A stretch of DNA of 64,000 nt from Planctomycetota bacterium (lineage in GTDB: Bacteria; Planctomycetota; SZUA-567; H5-PLA8), in NCBI GenBank assembly GCA_016200135.1, contig JACQFI010000019.1:20644-84643 (forward strand), in the 5' to 3' direction. The notes under the pieces are model-generated. The model ran no database searches. It was not told the DNA's origin and worked only from the letters and a program-made list of their open reading frames with translations. The position numbers were made by a program, and so were the translations under genes. Shown here one piece after another: positions 17,842 through 25,882 of the stretch. Every line of letters starts with the position of its first letter. Positions within the stretch are counted from its first letter, which is position 1.

Positions 17842-18264
17842 ATGTTGAGGCACTCTATTCTGTTGAGTGGGATCGTGTTTGGAATCGCGCTGCTCGCCGG
17901 CCAGGTTCGCGCCGCGGACGACGGCCCGGGCGACCGGCGGGAAGACAACAAGGATATCCGAGAAGACCGCCGCGATATTCGGCAGGACACGCGGGACATC
18001 AAGGAAGACAGGAAGGACCTCCACGAAGACCGCAGCGATGTCCGTGAAGACCGCAAGGACGTTCGCAACGACGACACCAAACAGGAGAAGGCCGAGGACC
18101 GCAAGGACCTGCGCGAAGACAAGCGCGACGTAAGGCAGGATGGGCGCGACCTGAAGGACGACAAGCAGGATCGGCGCGGTGACGTTCACGACAAGCGCGC
18201 GGACAAGCGCGACCGGCGTGAAGACCACCGGGATCGCCGGGGCAACCGGCAAGGTCGCAAATAA
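17842..18264 (+). CDS. Exported Asp/Arg-rich repeat protein
   Basis: A 140-residue secreted protein. The signal peptide (HSILLSGIVFGIALLAGQVRA) is followed by about 115 residues made almost wholly of short repeats of the type D-x-R-D-(L/I/V)-R-(E/Q)-D-(R/K), for example DNKDIREDRRDIRQDTRD. Seven-residue spacing and alternating charge suggest a long charged single helix or coiled coil. AGGAGG precedes the ATG. It is transcribed away from the EF-hand gene. No enzymatic motif is present; a surface, stress or ion-binding role is conceivable but unsupported. Confidence 0.8.
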   Translation: MLRHSILLSGIVFGIALLAGQVRAADDGPGDRREDNKDIREDRRDIRQDTRDIKEDRKDLHEDRSDVREDRKDVRNDDTKQEKAEDRKDLREDKRDVRQDGRDLKDDKQDRRGDVHDKRADKRDRREDHRDRRGNRQGRK

Positions 18265-18300
18265 GAAGCATGCGATCCAGGTCTCCCGGGTCTTCGATCG

Positions 18301-18328
18301 GGGCGGGGCCATGTGGCCCCGCTCCTTT
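18301..18328 (+). terminator. Likely terminator after the Asp/Arg-rich gene
   Basis: GCGGGGCC / GGCCCCGC forms an 8-bp stem with an ATGT loop, followed by TCCTTT. It starts about 40 bases after the stop codon. The T-run is short. Confidence 0.6.
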
Positions 18329-18363
18329 CAAGCCCGGAGTCCTTGGCTGCGATACCCGCACCA

Positions 18364-18396
18364 GAAAAAGAAAAGGCCCGCCGAAGCGAGCCCTTT
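18364..18396 (-). terminator. Rho-independent terminator after nagB
   Basis: On the minus strand an 11-bp stem (AAAGGGCTCGC with GCGGGCCTTTT, two wobble pairs) with a TTCG loop is followed by a T-rich run (TTTTCTTTTT). It lies about 30 bases after the nagB stop. Confidence 0.85.
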
Positions 18397-18423
18397 CCCT
18401 GATAACTGAACATCCGGCCGGGC

Positions 18424-19173
18424 TTACTTCTTCAGCTTGCTCGCCGAGTCGGTGTCGAGAATGAACGTACAGTCCGGATGATCCTGCAGCAGGCTCGCCG
18501 GAACGTCGGGCGAGAACGCGCCTTCCACGGCCTTCGCGACGGCGTCGGCCTTTTTGGCGCCGGTGGCGAGGAGGACGAGCTTCTTCGCGTCGCGGATCGT
18601 GCCGATGCCGGTCGAGAGCGCGCACCGCGGAACCTCGTTGGCGTTCTTGAAGAAGCGCCCGTCGGAGTTCGACTCGATGGTGCTCTGGGTCAGGCTGACC
18701 AAGCGCGTGCGGCTGTCCACGGGCGAGCCGGGCTCGTTGAAGGCGATGTGCCCGTTGTTGCCGATGCCCAGGATCCAGAGGTCCACGCCGCCGACGGAGA
18801 CGATCTTGTCTTCGTAGGCCTGGCATTCGACCGCGGGGAAGCGCGCCTTGCCGTTGAGCACGTTCGTGTTCCAGGTGCGGATGTCGATGTGGTTGAAGAG
18901 CTTGTCGTTCATGAAGTAGCGGTAGCTCTGGTCATGGTCGCCGTCCAGGCCCCAGTACTCGTCGAGATTGAAGCTGGTGACCTTGGCAAAGCTGACTTTC
19001 TCGGCCTTGCTGAGGCGCGCGATCTCGGCGTAGGTCTTTTCCGGGGTCGAACCGGTCGCGAAGCCCAGCACGGACGCGGGCTTGTTGCGGACCTGCTCGA
19101 TGAACATGCCGGCGCACTTCTTGGCCACTTCCTCGGACGTCTTGCACACCACAATCTTGATGTTACCTGCCAT
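18424..19173 (-). CDS. nagB: Glucosamine-6-phosphate deaminase
   Basis: A 249-residue enzyme that converts glucosamine 6-phosphate to fructose 6-phosphate and ammonia. Family motifs are clear: LGFATGSTPEKTYAEI for phosphate binding, TSFNLDEYWGL with the catalytic Asp, and ILGIGNNGHIAFNEPGSPVD with the catalytic His and Glu. The start at 19173 has AAAGGAG eight bases upstream; a start eight codons earlier is weaker. The gene follows the ROK regulator on the same strand with an 84-base gap and ends at its own terminator. It signals use of amino sugars. Confidence 0.93.
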   Translation of the reverse strand: MAGNIKIVVCKTSEEVAKKCAGMFIEQVRNKPASVLGFATGSTPEKTYAEIARLSKAEKVSFAKVTSFNLDEYWGLDGDHDQSYRYFMNDKLFNHIDIRTWNTNVLNGKARFPAVECQAYEDKIVSVGGVDLWILGIGNNGHIAFNEPGSPVDSRTRLVSLTQSTIESNSDGRFFKNANEVPRCALSTGIGTIRDAKKLVLLATGAKKADAVAKAVEGAFSPDVPASLLQDHPDCTFILDTDSASKLKK

Positions 19174-19257
19174 TGCTGCGGCTCCTTTCACGGCCATTCG
19201 GTTCGGGCGATGTCTTCCCGCCGGCGCGCCACATGCGCGCCGGCGTACTCTCGGGAC

Positions 19258-20640
19258 CTACTTCTCCTTCGCGGCGGGCCGGCCGACCGCCCAACGCCGC
19301 CACCGCGAGATCCGTTGTTCGCTTTCACGCATGATGCGGTCCTTCTCCGGCGACTTGCGCCCCCGCGCGCGCGCTTTTTCGCCTCCGCGCCCGCGGGCCT
19401 CCTCGTCCGAACCCAGCGGGAGCGCGCGGCCTTCGGAGACGGCAAAGAGCTTGTCCGGCTCGTCGAAGAGGCTCTCGAAGATCAGCATCGAGCCGCCCAC
19501 GGCCGCGGCGTCGCGCCCCAGCGCCGAAGGGATGATGCGCGTCGGCTGCTGTAAGATCGGGAGGACGCGCGCGCGAAACGTGCGCTCGATCGCCTCGTTG
19601 AAGACGCGATAGCCGTGCACGAGCACTTCGCCGCCGAAGACGATCAATTCGGGATTAAAGAAGTTTACGAGATTGGCGAGGCCCAGCCCGATGTATTCGC
19701 CCGCGCGCGTGACCACGTTCGTCGCCAGGCGGTCGCCGTCGTCGGCCGCGCGGAAGACGGCCTCCGTGTTGACCGTCTTGCCGTTCACGTTCGCCGCGTT
19801 GGCCACGGACGACTGCACGCCCTTGCGGATGGCCTGCAGGGCCTGGTCGAGCACCGCGGAGGGCGAGGCCAGGCTTTCCAGGCAGCCGTAATTGCCGCAA
19901 TAGCAGATCGGTCCCGACGGGTCGACGATCGTGTGTCCGAACTCGCCCGCGTTGCGCGTCGCGCCGACATAGAGCCGGCCGTCCACCACGATCCCGCACG
20001 CGATGCCCTGGTTGATGCTGAGGAAGAGCATGTCCCGCATCCCTCGCGCTCCGCCGTGCCGGCGTTCGGCCAGGGTCGCGGCTTGAACGTCGTTACCGAT
20101 CTGCGCCGGAATCCCGAGGCGCTGTTCAAGCTGTTGCGCGAGCGGGATGTCTTTCCAGTCTTCGCGGTGCGGAAACTCGCGGGAGATCCGGCCGTTCTCG
20201 TCGGTCAGCCCCGAGATCGCCAGCCCCACGCCGATGGGCTTGCGTTGCGCGGGCGCGCGCGCCTTGAGCGACTCGGCGACCTGCAAGAGCGCCTCGACCA
20301 TCGGATCCTTGCCTGCGGGCATCTCGTCGGGGCCCTGCACCCGGTCGAGCACATTGCCGCCGAGGTCTGCGAGCACGCCGCGGATGCCGGTCAGGCCCAT
20401 CTCGAGCCCGATCACGGTCGCAAAGCCGGGGTTCAAAATCAGGAGCTCGGCGCGCCGGCCGCCCTCGGACTTCTCAAAGCCGTCGCCCGTGATCAGCTTG
20501 GCGTCGATCAGTTCCTTGGTCAGGTTGGAGATCGTGGGCAAGTTGATGTCGAGGGACTCGGAGAGCATGGGACGGGAGGCCCGGCCGAGTTCGCGGATCA
20601 TATCCAGAATGCGGACTTTATTCTCAAATCGGTTGGCCAT
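19258..20640 (-). CDS. ROK-family transcriptional regulator (NagC/XylR/Mlc type)
   Basis: A 460-residue protein. An N-terminal winged helix-turn-helix (about 1-75: ILDMIRELGRASRPMLSESL, PTISNLTKELI) precedes a ROK sugar-kinase-like domain. The zinc-binding region GPICYCGNYGCLES and ROK signatures (NDVQAATLAERRHGGARG, NAGEFGH) are present. The C-terminus carries a basic tail of about 55 residues (ARGRGGEKARARGRKS) not typical of the family. With nagB downstream on the same strand, control by an amino sugar or its phosphate is likely. The gene is transcribed away from a Gfo/Idh/MocA gene. Confidence 0.88.
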   Translation of the reverse strand: MANRFENKVRILDMIRELGRASRPMLSESLDINLPTISNLTKELIDAKLITGDGFEKSEGGRRAELLILNPGFATVIGLEMGLTGIRGVLADLGGNVLDRVQGPDEMPAGKDPMVEALLQVAESLKARAPAQRKPIGVGLAISGLTDENGRISREFPHREDWKDIPLAQQLEQRLGIPAQIGNDVQAATLAERRHGGARGMRDMLFLSINQGIACGIVVDGRLYVGATRNAGEFGHTIVDPSGPICYCGNYGCLESLASPSAVLDQALQAIRKGVQSSVANAANVNGKTVNTEAVFRAADDGDRLATNVVTRAGEYIGLGLANLVNFFNPELIVFGGEVLVHGYRVFNEAIERTFRARVLPILQQPTRIIPSALGRDAAAVGGSMLIFESLFDEPDKLFAVSEGRALPLGSDEEARGRGGEKARARGRKSPEKDRIMRESEQRISRWRRWAVGRPAAKEK

Positions 20641-20696
20641 GGTTTTCCGTCTTCGGCTTGTGCCTGTAAACCCACTAATCGCTACGAAATCTTTAT

Positions 20697-20765
20697 TATG
20701 TCCACATAGTCATAGCAAGTAGATTTTGATGAATTCGGCCAACTTAAGTATAATAATGTAATTAT
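20697..20765. promoter_or_regulatory. Two AT-rich palindromes between the divergent ROK and oxidoreductase genes
   Basis: TATGTCCACATA (20697-20708) and ATAATGTAATTAT (20753-20765) are palindromes in the 248-base divergent intergenic region. They may be operators for the ROK protein or a neighbour regulator. AT-rich palindromes arise easily by chance, so support is weak. Confidence 0.25.
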
Positions 20766-20888
20766 CTATTGTGCAGGATGCGCCTTATTTCTCGCGTAAC
20801 GCCCTGCCCTATCAATTGTTAAAAGCTGAGATTCCAAACTGATTGTGCTCGTATAGACTGTTCCCTAAATTCACCTCTGGAGGCGCGC

Positions 20889-21887
20889 ATGGCCACGCAA
20901 GGTCCGGTCGGTTGGGGCATCCTCGGCACCGGAATGATCGCCAAGAAGGTCGCGGCAGCCGTCAAACCCAGCCGCGAATACCGGCTCGCCGCGGTCGCCA
21001 GCCGTGAACTGCCCAAGGCCGAGGCGTTCGCAAAAGAGTTCGGTTCGCCCGAAACCAAAGCGTATGGCAGTTACGACGAACTGCTCGCCGACAAGAGCGT
21101 CGAGGCGGTTTACATCAGTTTCCCGAACGCGCTGCATCACGAATGGACGATCAGATGCGCGCAGGCCAAGAAGCACGTCCTCTGCGAGAAGCCACTCGCG
21201 GTGACGGGCCTGCAGGCGCAGGAGATGATCAACGCGTGCCGCGAGAACGGCGTCCTGCTGATGGAAGCCTTCATGTACCGCTGCCACCCGGCGGCGGAGC
21301 TCATGAAAGCGACCGCACATTCGGGCATCATAGGTGAGATCCGCTATGTCCGCTCCAGCTTCTGCTTCGGGATGAAGGACCTGGCGAACGTGCGCCTCAG
21401 TGCTTCGCTGCACGGCGGCGTGCTAATGGACGTTGGGTGCTACTGCGTGAACTTCTCGCGCTTCATCGCCGGCGGCGAACCGGTCGAGGTCTCGGCCGTC
21501 GCCGAGTTCGGCCAGGAGAGCAAGGTCGACGAGGTCTTCAGTGGGACGCTGCGCTTCGCAAACAACATCCATGCGCAGTTCCACGTCTCGTTTCGCGGCA
21601 GCGGCTACCGCAGCACGGAGATCATGGGCACGAAGGGTTTCTTGCGCATCGAGAACCCCTGGTTTGCGGCGGACACGGACGTCCTGGAGGTCGTCGCGGG
21701 CAAGGACTCGAAGAAGATCCCCTTCCCGCCCGGCGACCGCTACCAGTTCCAGTTCGAACGCTTCGGCCGGGCGCTGCGCGGCCAGGGCAAGTTACCGTTC
21801 GAACCCGAAGACGGCCTGCGCAACACGCTCGCCATCGATGCCTTGCTCCAGAGCGCGCGAACAGGCTCGGCGGTACGCTTGAAGTAA
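20889..21887 (+). CDS. Gfo/Idh/MocA-family oxidoreductase
   Basis: A 332-residue NAD(P)-dependent sugar or polyol dehydrogenase. The Rossmann motif is GWGILGTGMIAKKV near the N-terminus, and the family motif CEKPLAV follows the second half of the fold. The segment LLMEAFMYRCHP with the downstream HGGVLMDVGCYCVNF resembles the dihydrodiol dehydrogenase / glucose-fructose oxidoreductase branch. There is no signal peptide. GGAGG precedes the ATG. The substrate is unknown, but its place between the nag genes and a sugar-responsive regulator suggests a carbohydrate. Confidence 0.88.
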   Translation: MATQGPVGWGILGTGMIAKKVAAAVKPSREYRLAAVASRELPKAEAFAKEFGSPETKAYGSYDELLADKSVEAVYISFPNALHHEWTIRCAQAKKHVLCEKPLAVTGLQAQEMINACRENGVLLMEAFMYRCHPAAELMKATAHSGIIGEIRYVRSSFCFGMKDLANVRLSASLHGGVLMDVGCYCVNFSRFIAGGEPVEVSAVAEFGQESKVDEVFSGTLRFANNIHAQFHVSFRGSGYRSTEIMGTKGFLRIENPWFAADTDVLEVVAGKDSKKIPFPPGDRYQFQFERFGRALRGQGKLPFEPEDGLRNTLAIDALLQSARTGSAVRLK

Positions 21888-21957
21888 TCCTACAGCGATA
21901 TTTTTCTTCACATGCCATTGTATCTTCTTTAATATCCAAGTGTTGCGCGATTTAATG

Positions 21958-21991
21958 CACATATATGTTTAATTTGAATTACATATATGTG
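21958..21991. promoter_or_regulatory. Perfect inverted-repeat operator in front of the AraR-like regulator
   Basis: CACATATATGT (21958-21968) and ACATATATGTG (21981-21991) are exact reverse complements separated by 12 bases (TTAATTTGAATT). The element ends 12 bases before the regulator ATG at 22004. Its position fits an autoregulatory operator for the operon of the regulator and three propeller genes. Confidence 0.6.
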
Positions 21992-22003
21992 GTGGTGTAT
22001 ACC

Positions 22004-23281
22004 ATGAGCATGAGCATCCGCGCCGGACAGGCTTCCGCCACACGCGCACCCGCGACCAAGCATGAACGCGTCCGCGAATCCTTGCGCCGCATGATCCACG
22101 ACGGCACCTTTGCGCCGGGTTCGCAGTTGCCCCCGGAGAAAGATCTGCCCAAGCGCCTGCGCGCCAGCAAGATCACGGTCGTCCGCGCGTTGAACGATCT
22201 CGCCCGAGAGGGCCTGATCGTGCGCCGGCGCGGCAGCGGGTCGTACGTGGCCGATCCCACGCAACGGCCGCTGATGCCAGGCCGCTTCTTGCGCCTTGGA
22301 CTGCTGCTCCCGTTCTCCGTCTTCCCCGACTTCCGTTACGGTCCGCAGCAGAGCGAGATCATCCGCAGCGCCCTGCAGGCTTGGGGGCTAGCGCACGTAA
22401 TTCCCGAATTCCCAAGGGTAAGCGACGACGAGGCGACGCGCGGGCGCTGGGTCGGCGAGTCGCGCGGCTGCTGCATCGAGATGCTTGGCGAAGAGATCAG
22501 CGTGCGGCTCAAACATCCGCCGCTGGCCGCAATTCGCGAGGGCCGCTTCGACGGGCTTCTGTCGATCAGCGTAGTGGAAGAAGCGTGGACGGCCGAGTTG
22601 CTGAACCTGGGGATTCCCACGGTGCTGGTGGACTATCCCAACGAGCGCTTCACGTTCCAGGCGGATCAGGTCTTCTTCGATCCGTTCCCCGGCTACCGCG
22701 CGGCCGTGCGCGCCTTCGCGGAAAGGGGCCTGCGGCGGATTCACTTCGTGGGCGCGTGGATTCACGCACCGTACGCCCGGTTCGCCGACGCTGCGAAGGA
22801 TAAGGACTTCTTTTCGTTAGAGAAGGCCCGACCCGACCCCGACAGCTTCATGCGCCAGAGCGCGTGGCGGCAGGCCATGTCCGAACTGGGCCTGCGGGCT
22901 CCCGACGAATGGTCGCAATTCGGATGGCACGACGAGACTCACCTCCGTCCGCTGGCCGAACGGCTGGCGTCCCTGCCCGGAGACGAGCGCCCGGAGGCCG
23001 TAATCTGCCACGGTGTACACCAGGCGGAGTTCATCGCAAAGGTCTTCGCGGAGCGCGGCCTGCCGCTGCTCGCCGCGGGCGCGGCGGGCGCGCCTTATCA
23101 TGGCAGAGCCTGGGGCATCTACGCCAACAGCGGACAACTCGGCAGCACCGCCGCTGCGCTCCTGCTCTGGAAACTGCAGCAACCGCAGCGCCCGAGCCTG
23201 CGCGTGGGCGTGCCGATGTCCCTAAATGCGGGCGCCACGGAAGGCGTCGTTTCCATGTCAAAGGAGTCCGCCCATGCGTGA
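22004..23281 (+). CDS. GntR/LacI hybrid transcriptional regulator (AraR-like), unit 1
   Basis: A 425-residue regulator. An N-terminal GntR-type winged helix (about 15-80: KHERVRESLRRMIHDGTFAP, KITVVRALNDLAREGLIVRR) is joined to a periplasmic-binding-protein-like sensor as in LacI and AraR proteins. Such hybrids usually release DNA when a sugar binds. The start is placed at 22004 because an in-frame ATG at 21965 lies inside the palindromic operator. The last eight bases overlap the start of the first propeller gene, so the four genes form one tightly packed operon. Confidence 0.87.
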   Translation: MSMSIRAGQASATRAPATKHERVRESLRRMIHDGTFAPGSQLPPEKDLPKRLRASKITVVRALNDLAREGLIVRRRGSGSYVADPTQRPLMPGRFLRLGLLLPFSVFPDFRYGPQQSEIIRSALQAWGLAHVIPEFPRVSDDEATRGRWVGESRGCCIEMLGEEISVRLKHPPLAAIREGRFDGLLSISVVEEAWTAELLNLGIPTVLVDYPNERFTFQADQVFFDPFPGYRAAVRAFAERGLRRIHFVGAWIHAPYARFADAAKDKDFFSLEKARPDPDSFMRQSAWRQAMSELGLRAPDEWSQFGWHDETHLRPLAERLASLPGDERPEAVICHGVHQAEFIAKVFAERGLPLLAAGAAGAPYHGRAWGIYANSGQLGSTAAALLLWKLQQPQRPSLRVGVPMSLNAGATEGVVSMSKESAHA

Positions 23282-25874
23282 ACTCAGGTTGGCTTCAGCC
23301 GCCCTGCTGCTGGCGGTCTCATCCTGGGCCCTGGCGGGAGAGTCCGTTTTCACGGCGGCGCCCTCGGCCAGCAAGAACGGCGATAGCTGGACGATCGCGT
23401 TTGCGGTCGCGCAGAAGACGGACGTCGAAGTGGCCGTGCTCAATGCCAAAGGCGATGTCGTGCGGCACCTGGCCGCGGGCGTGCTGGGCGGCGAGAAGGA
23501 TCCGCCGGAGCCGCTCGCCGCCGGTCTCGCGCAGAAGATCGCGTGGGACGGCAAAGACAACTTCGGCAAACTCGCGGCGGGCGGACCGTTCAAGGCGCGC
23601 GTGCGCGCGGGGCTGGGGGTCAAGTTCGGCCAGTTGATCGGCGCGGACCCGTACAACTTCGGTTCCATCGACAGCCTCGTGTCCGACGAGGACGGCAACG
23701 TCTACATCTCCGGCGCGCGCGGCGAGAGCAACCAGATGGCGATGTGCGTCCGCGAGTTCGATCCCGAAGGCCGGTACTTGCGGGAACTGGTCCCCTTCCC
23801 CGCCGATCTGCCGCCCGACGCCATGAAGGAGATCGCGCGCTGGGACGCGGAGCGGAAGACGTTCTGCCCGCGCAATCTGCGCAATCTGAACCCCGACTTT
23901 TACGGCCAGGCGGGCGGCTACTGGGGCAATGCCGCGCTGACGCTCCTCAGCGTCTCCAAGAAGAACGGCGTGATCATGACCGACGGGACGCGGCTGTACA
24001 CGCTTGATCCCAGCGGCGCGGTGCGCGGGTCCAAGTTCGTCTCGCGCGACTTGGGCGGCGCCAAGAACTCCGGCGGCGGGCCGAACTTCGTGGCCATCTC
24101 GCCCGACGGCAAATGGGTCTACCTGTCCGGGCCTTACAGCAACACCAACAGCTACGGCTACAAATTTGACCCCAACTTCCCGCCCGGCCGGGTCTACCGC
24201 GCGCCGCTCGAGGGAACCGAGAAGTTCAAGGAATTCACGACCGTCGCGGTCGAGCACAAGGATGGCAACGGCGGCGCCTGGTTCAAAGCCTGCACCAACA
24301 CGGGCAACTTCACTTGCCCCAAAGGGTCCGTTCACGGTGTAGCGGTGGACGCGAAGGGCAACGTCTACGTCGCCGACCGCGAGCGCGGTTGCGTGGCGGT
24401 CTTCGACGAGGCCGGGAAAGAGCTCGGAAAAGTCGCCATCAAGAACCCGCACCTGGTTGCGGTCCACCCCAAGACCGGCGCCATCTACGTGACCCAGTTC
24501 GACTGCCTCTCGTATGGAAACTTCCAGTGCGTGCTCAGCAAGTTCGAGAACTTCAAAGAGGGCGCGCAAGTGGTCGCAAAAATTGAATTTCTGCCCGGAA
24601 ACGGGGCCAACAGCAATACCAGCATGGTGCTCTCCGTCGGCAAAGACAAAACCATCGTCTGGATGGGCGGCGTGAAGGGCGGCCTCGTGCCGATCGAGGA
24701 TAAAGGCAGCGCCTTTGAACAACTCCCGAGCCAGTTCGCGGAGAAGGAGAATATCCCCCGCGACTGGTACCGCCTCGCCGTCGATTACGACCGGGACGAG
24801 CTCTACATCTCGAACGGAACCAACCGCTTCTGGCGCTACAACGGACTCACAGGCGAAGGCGACTTGCTCAAGAAGGACGGAAAACTGTTCAACGGCACCG
24901 ATCTGGCCGTTGGATACGACGGGTTGCTCTACGTCCGCACCGGCAACGGCTACTCGGGCCCGCTGGAACGCTTGAACCACGAACTGGCGCCCGCGCCTTA
25001 CGCGAATTCCGGAAGCCACGTGCTCAGCCCGTACATCTACAGCCGCATGGGCTGCGGCTACGCGGAACGCGGGCTGGGCGTGGGACCGGACGGCAAGTGT
25101 TACATCACCTTCATGTACGATTGGGTGGCGTACGCCGTCGGCGGCTTCGGTTCCGACGGGAAGCCGCTCAAGGGCAAATACCTGGACGGCATCTTCCCCG
25201 CCAAGAAGCCCGAGGGCAAGAAGTCGTATCCGGCCGGACTGGACAGCGCGATCATCGGCCCGGTGCCGCAGATGACGGCCAACATCCGCGTGGACCTGAA
25301 AGGCAACCTTTACCTCGGCATGATGTATCGCTCCAAAGACTTTGCGGCGCCCAAGGGCTTCGAGAAGGATCAGGGCTATCGCGTCTCCGTGGGGAGCGTG
25401 GTCAAGTTCGGACCCGAGGGCGGAACGATGCCCGGCCCGGAAGGTTCGACTTCCGCCGCGAAACTGGAAGGCGTCTTGAACGCGTACCCGGGCATCGCGC
25501 CGTTCAGTAGCTCGGCCGAAGCCTTCGGCGGCAATACCTGCTGCGTCTGCCGCGTGCCGCGCTTCGACCTCGACCGCTACGGCCGCCTCGCGATTCCCAA
25601 CGCCATGACCAACACGGTGCTGCTGTACGACAATGCCGGGAACCTGATCCTGGAATTCGGAAAGTACGGGAACTTCGATTCCCAGTTCGTGAATCCCAAC
25701 ACGGACACGGGCAAGCAGAAGAAGCCCACGGTCGCCGCGCCGGAGATTCCCATGGGCTGGCCGACGGGCGCGGGCTTCTCCGAGAACCACGTCTACGTAA
25801 ACGACACGTACAACCGGCGCGCCATGCGCCTGGACAAAACTTTTTCCGCCGAACAGAACGTGGACCTGAAATAG
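23274..25874 (+). CDS. Secreted FlgD-Ig / NHL-propeller protein, paralog A
   Basis: An 866-residue exported protein. A signal peptide (LASAALLLAVSSWALAGE) leads into a FlgD-like Ig fold (about 30-110: DVEVAVLNAKGDVVRHLAAG, ending PFKARVRAG). The rest is built from NHL-like blades such as GVAVDAKGNVYVADRERG and DLAVGYDGLLYVRTG. Near the C-terminus lies CCVCRVPRFDLDRYGRL (C756, C757, C759), and the last residues are VNDTYNRRAMRLDKTF before VDLK. AAAGGAG precedes the ATG at 23274. It overlaps the regulator gene by eight bases. The family has three further copies here; no enzymatic motif is visible, so ligand binding or a structural role is possible. Confidence 0.85.
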   Translation: MRELRLASAALLLAVSSWALAGESVFTAAPSASKNGDSWTIAFAVAQKTDVEVAVLNAKGDVVRHLAAGVLGGEKDPPEPLAAGLAQKIAWDGKDNFGKLAAGGPFKARVRAGLGVKFGQLIGADPYNFGSIDSLVSDEDGNVYISGARGESNQMAMCVREFDPEGRYLRELVPFPADLPPDAMKEIARWDAERKTFCPRNLRNLNPDFYGQAGGYWGNAALTLLSVSKKNGVIMTDGTRLYTLDPSGAVRGSKFVSRDLGGAKNSGGGPNFVAISPDGKWVYLSGPYSNTNSYGYKFDPNFPPGRVYRAPLEGTEKFKEFTTVAVEHKDGNGGAWFKACTNTGNFTCPKGSVHGVAVDAKGNVYVADRERGCVAVFDEAGKELGKVAIKNPHLVAVHPKTGAIYVTQFDCLSYGNFQCVLSKFENFKEGAQVVAKIEFLPGNGANSNTSMVLSVGKDKTIVWMGGVKGGLVPIEDKGSAFEQLPSQFAEKENIPRDWYRLAVDYDRDELYISNGTNRFWRYNGLTGEGDLLKKDGKLFNGTDLAVGYDGLLYVRTGNGYSGPLERLNHELAPAPYANSGSHVLSPYIYSRMGCGYAERGLGVGPDGKCYITFMYDWVAYAVGGFGSDGKPLKGKYLDGIFPAKKPEGKKSYPAGLDSAIIGPVPQMTANIRVDLKGNLYLGMMYRSKDFAAPKGFEKDQGYRVSVGSVVKFGPEGGTMPGPEGSTSAAKLEGVLNAYPGIAPFSSSAEAFGGNTCCVCRVPRFDLDRYGRLAIPNAMTNTVLLYDNAGNLILEFGKYGNFDSQFVNPNTDTGKQKKPTVAAPEIPMGWPTGAGFSENHVYVNDTYNRRAMRLDKTFSAEQNVDLK

Positions 25875-25882
25875 GAGCTCCC

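Noticed and set aside
21965..22003. Upstream in-frame ATG for the first AraR-like regulator
   Set aside because: It lies within the palindromic operator and adds a hydrophobic tail foreign to GntR proteins.
23319..25790. Minus-strand open frame of 823 codons opposite paralog A, and similar frames opposite paralogs B-D
   Set aside because: These are stop-poor antisense frames caused by third-position GC; no ribosome site, signal peptide or domain is seen.
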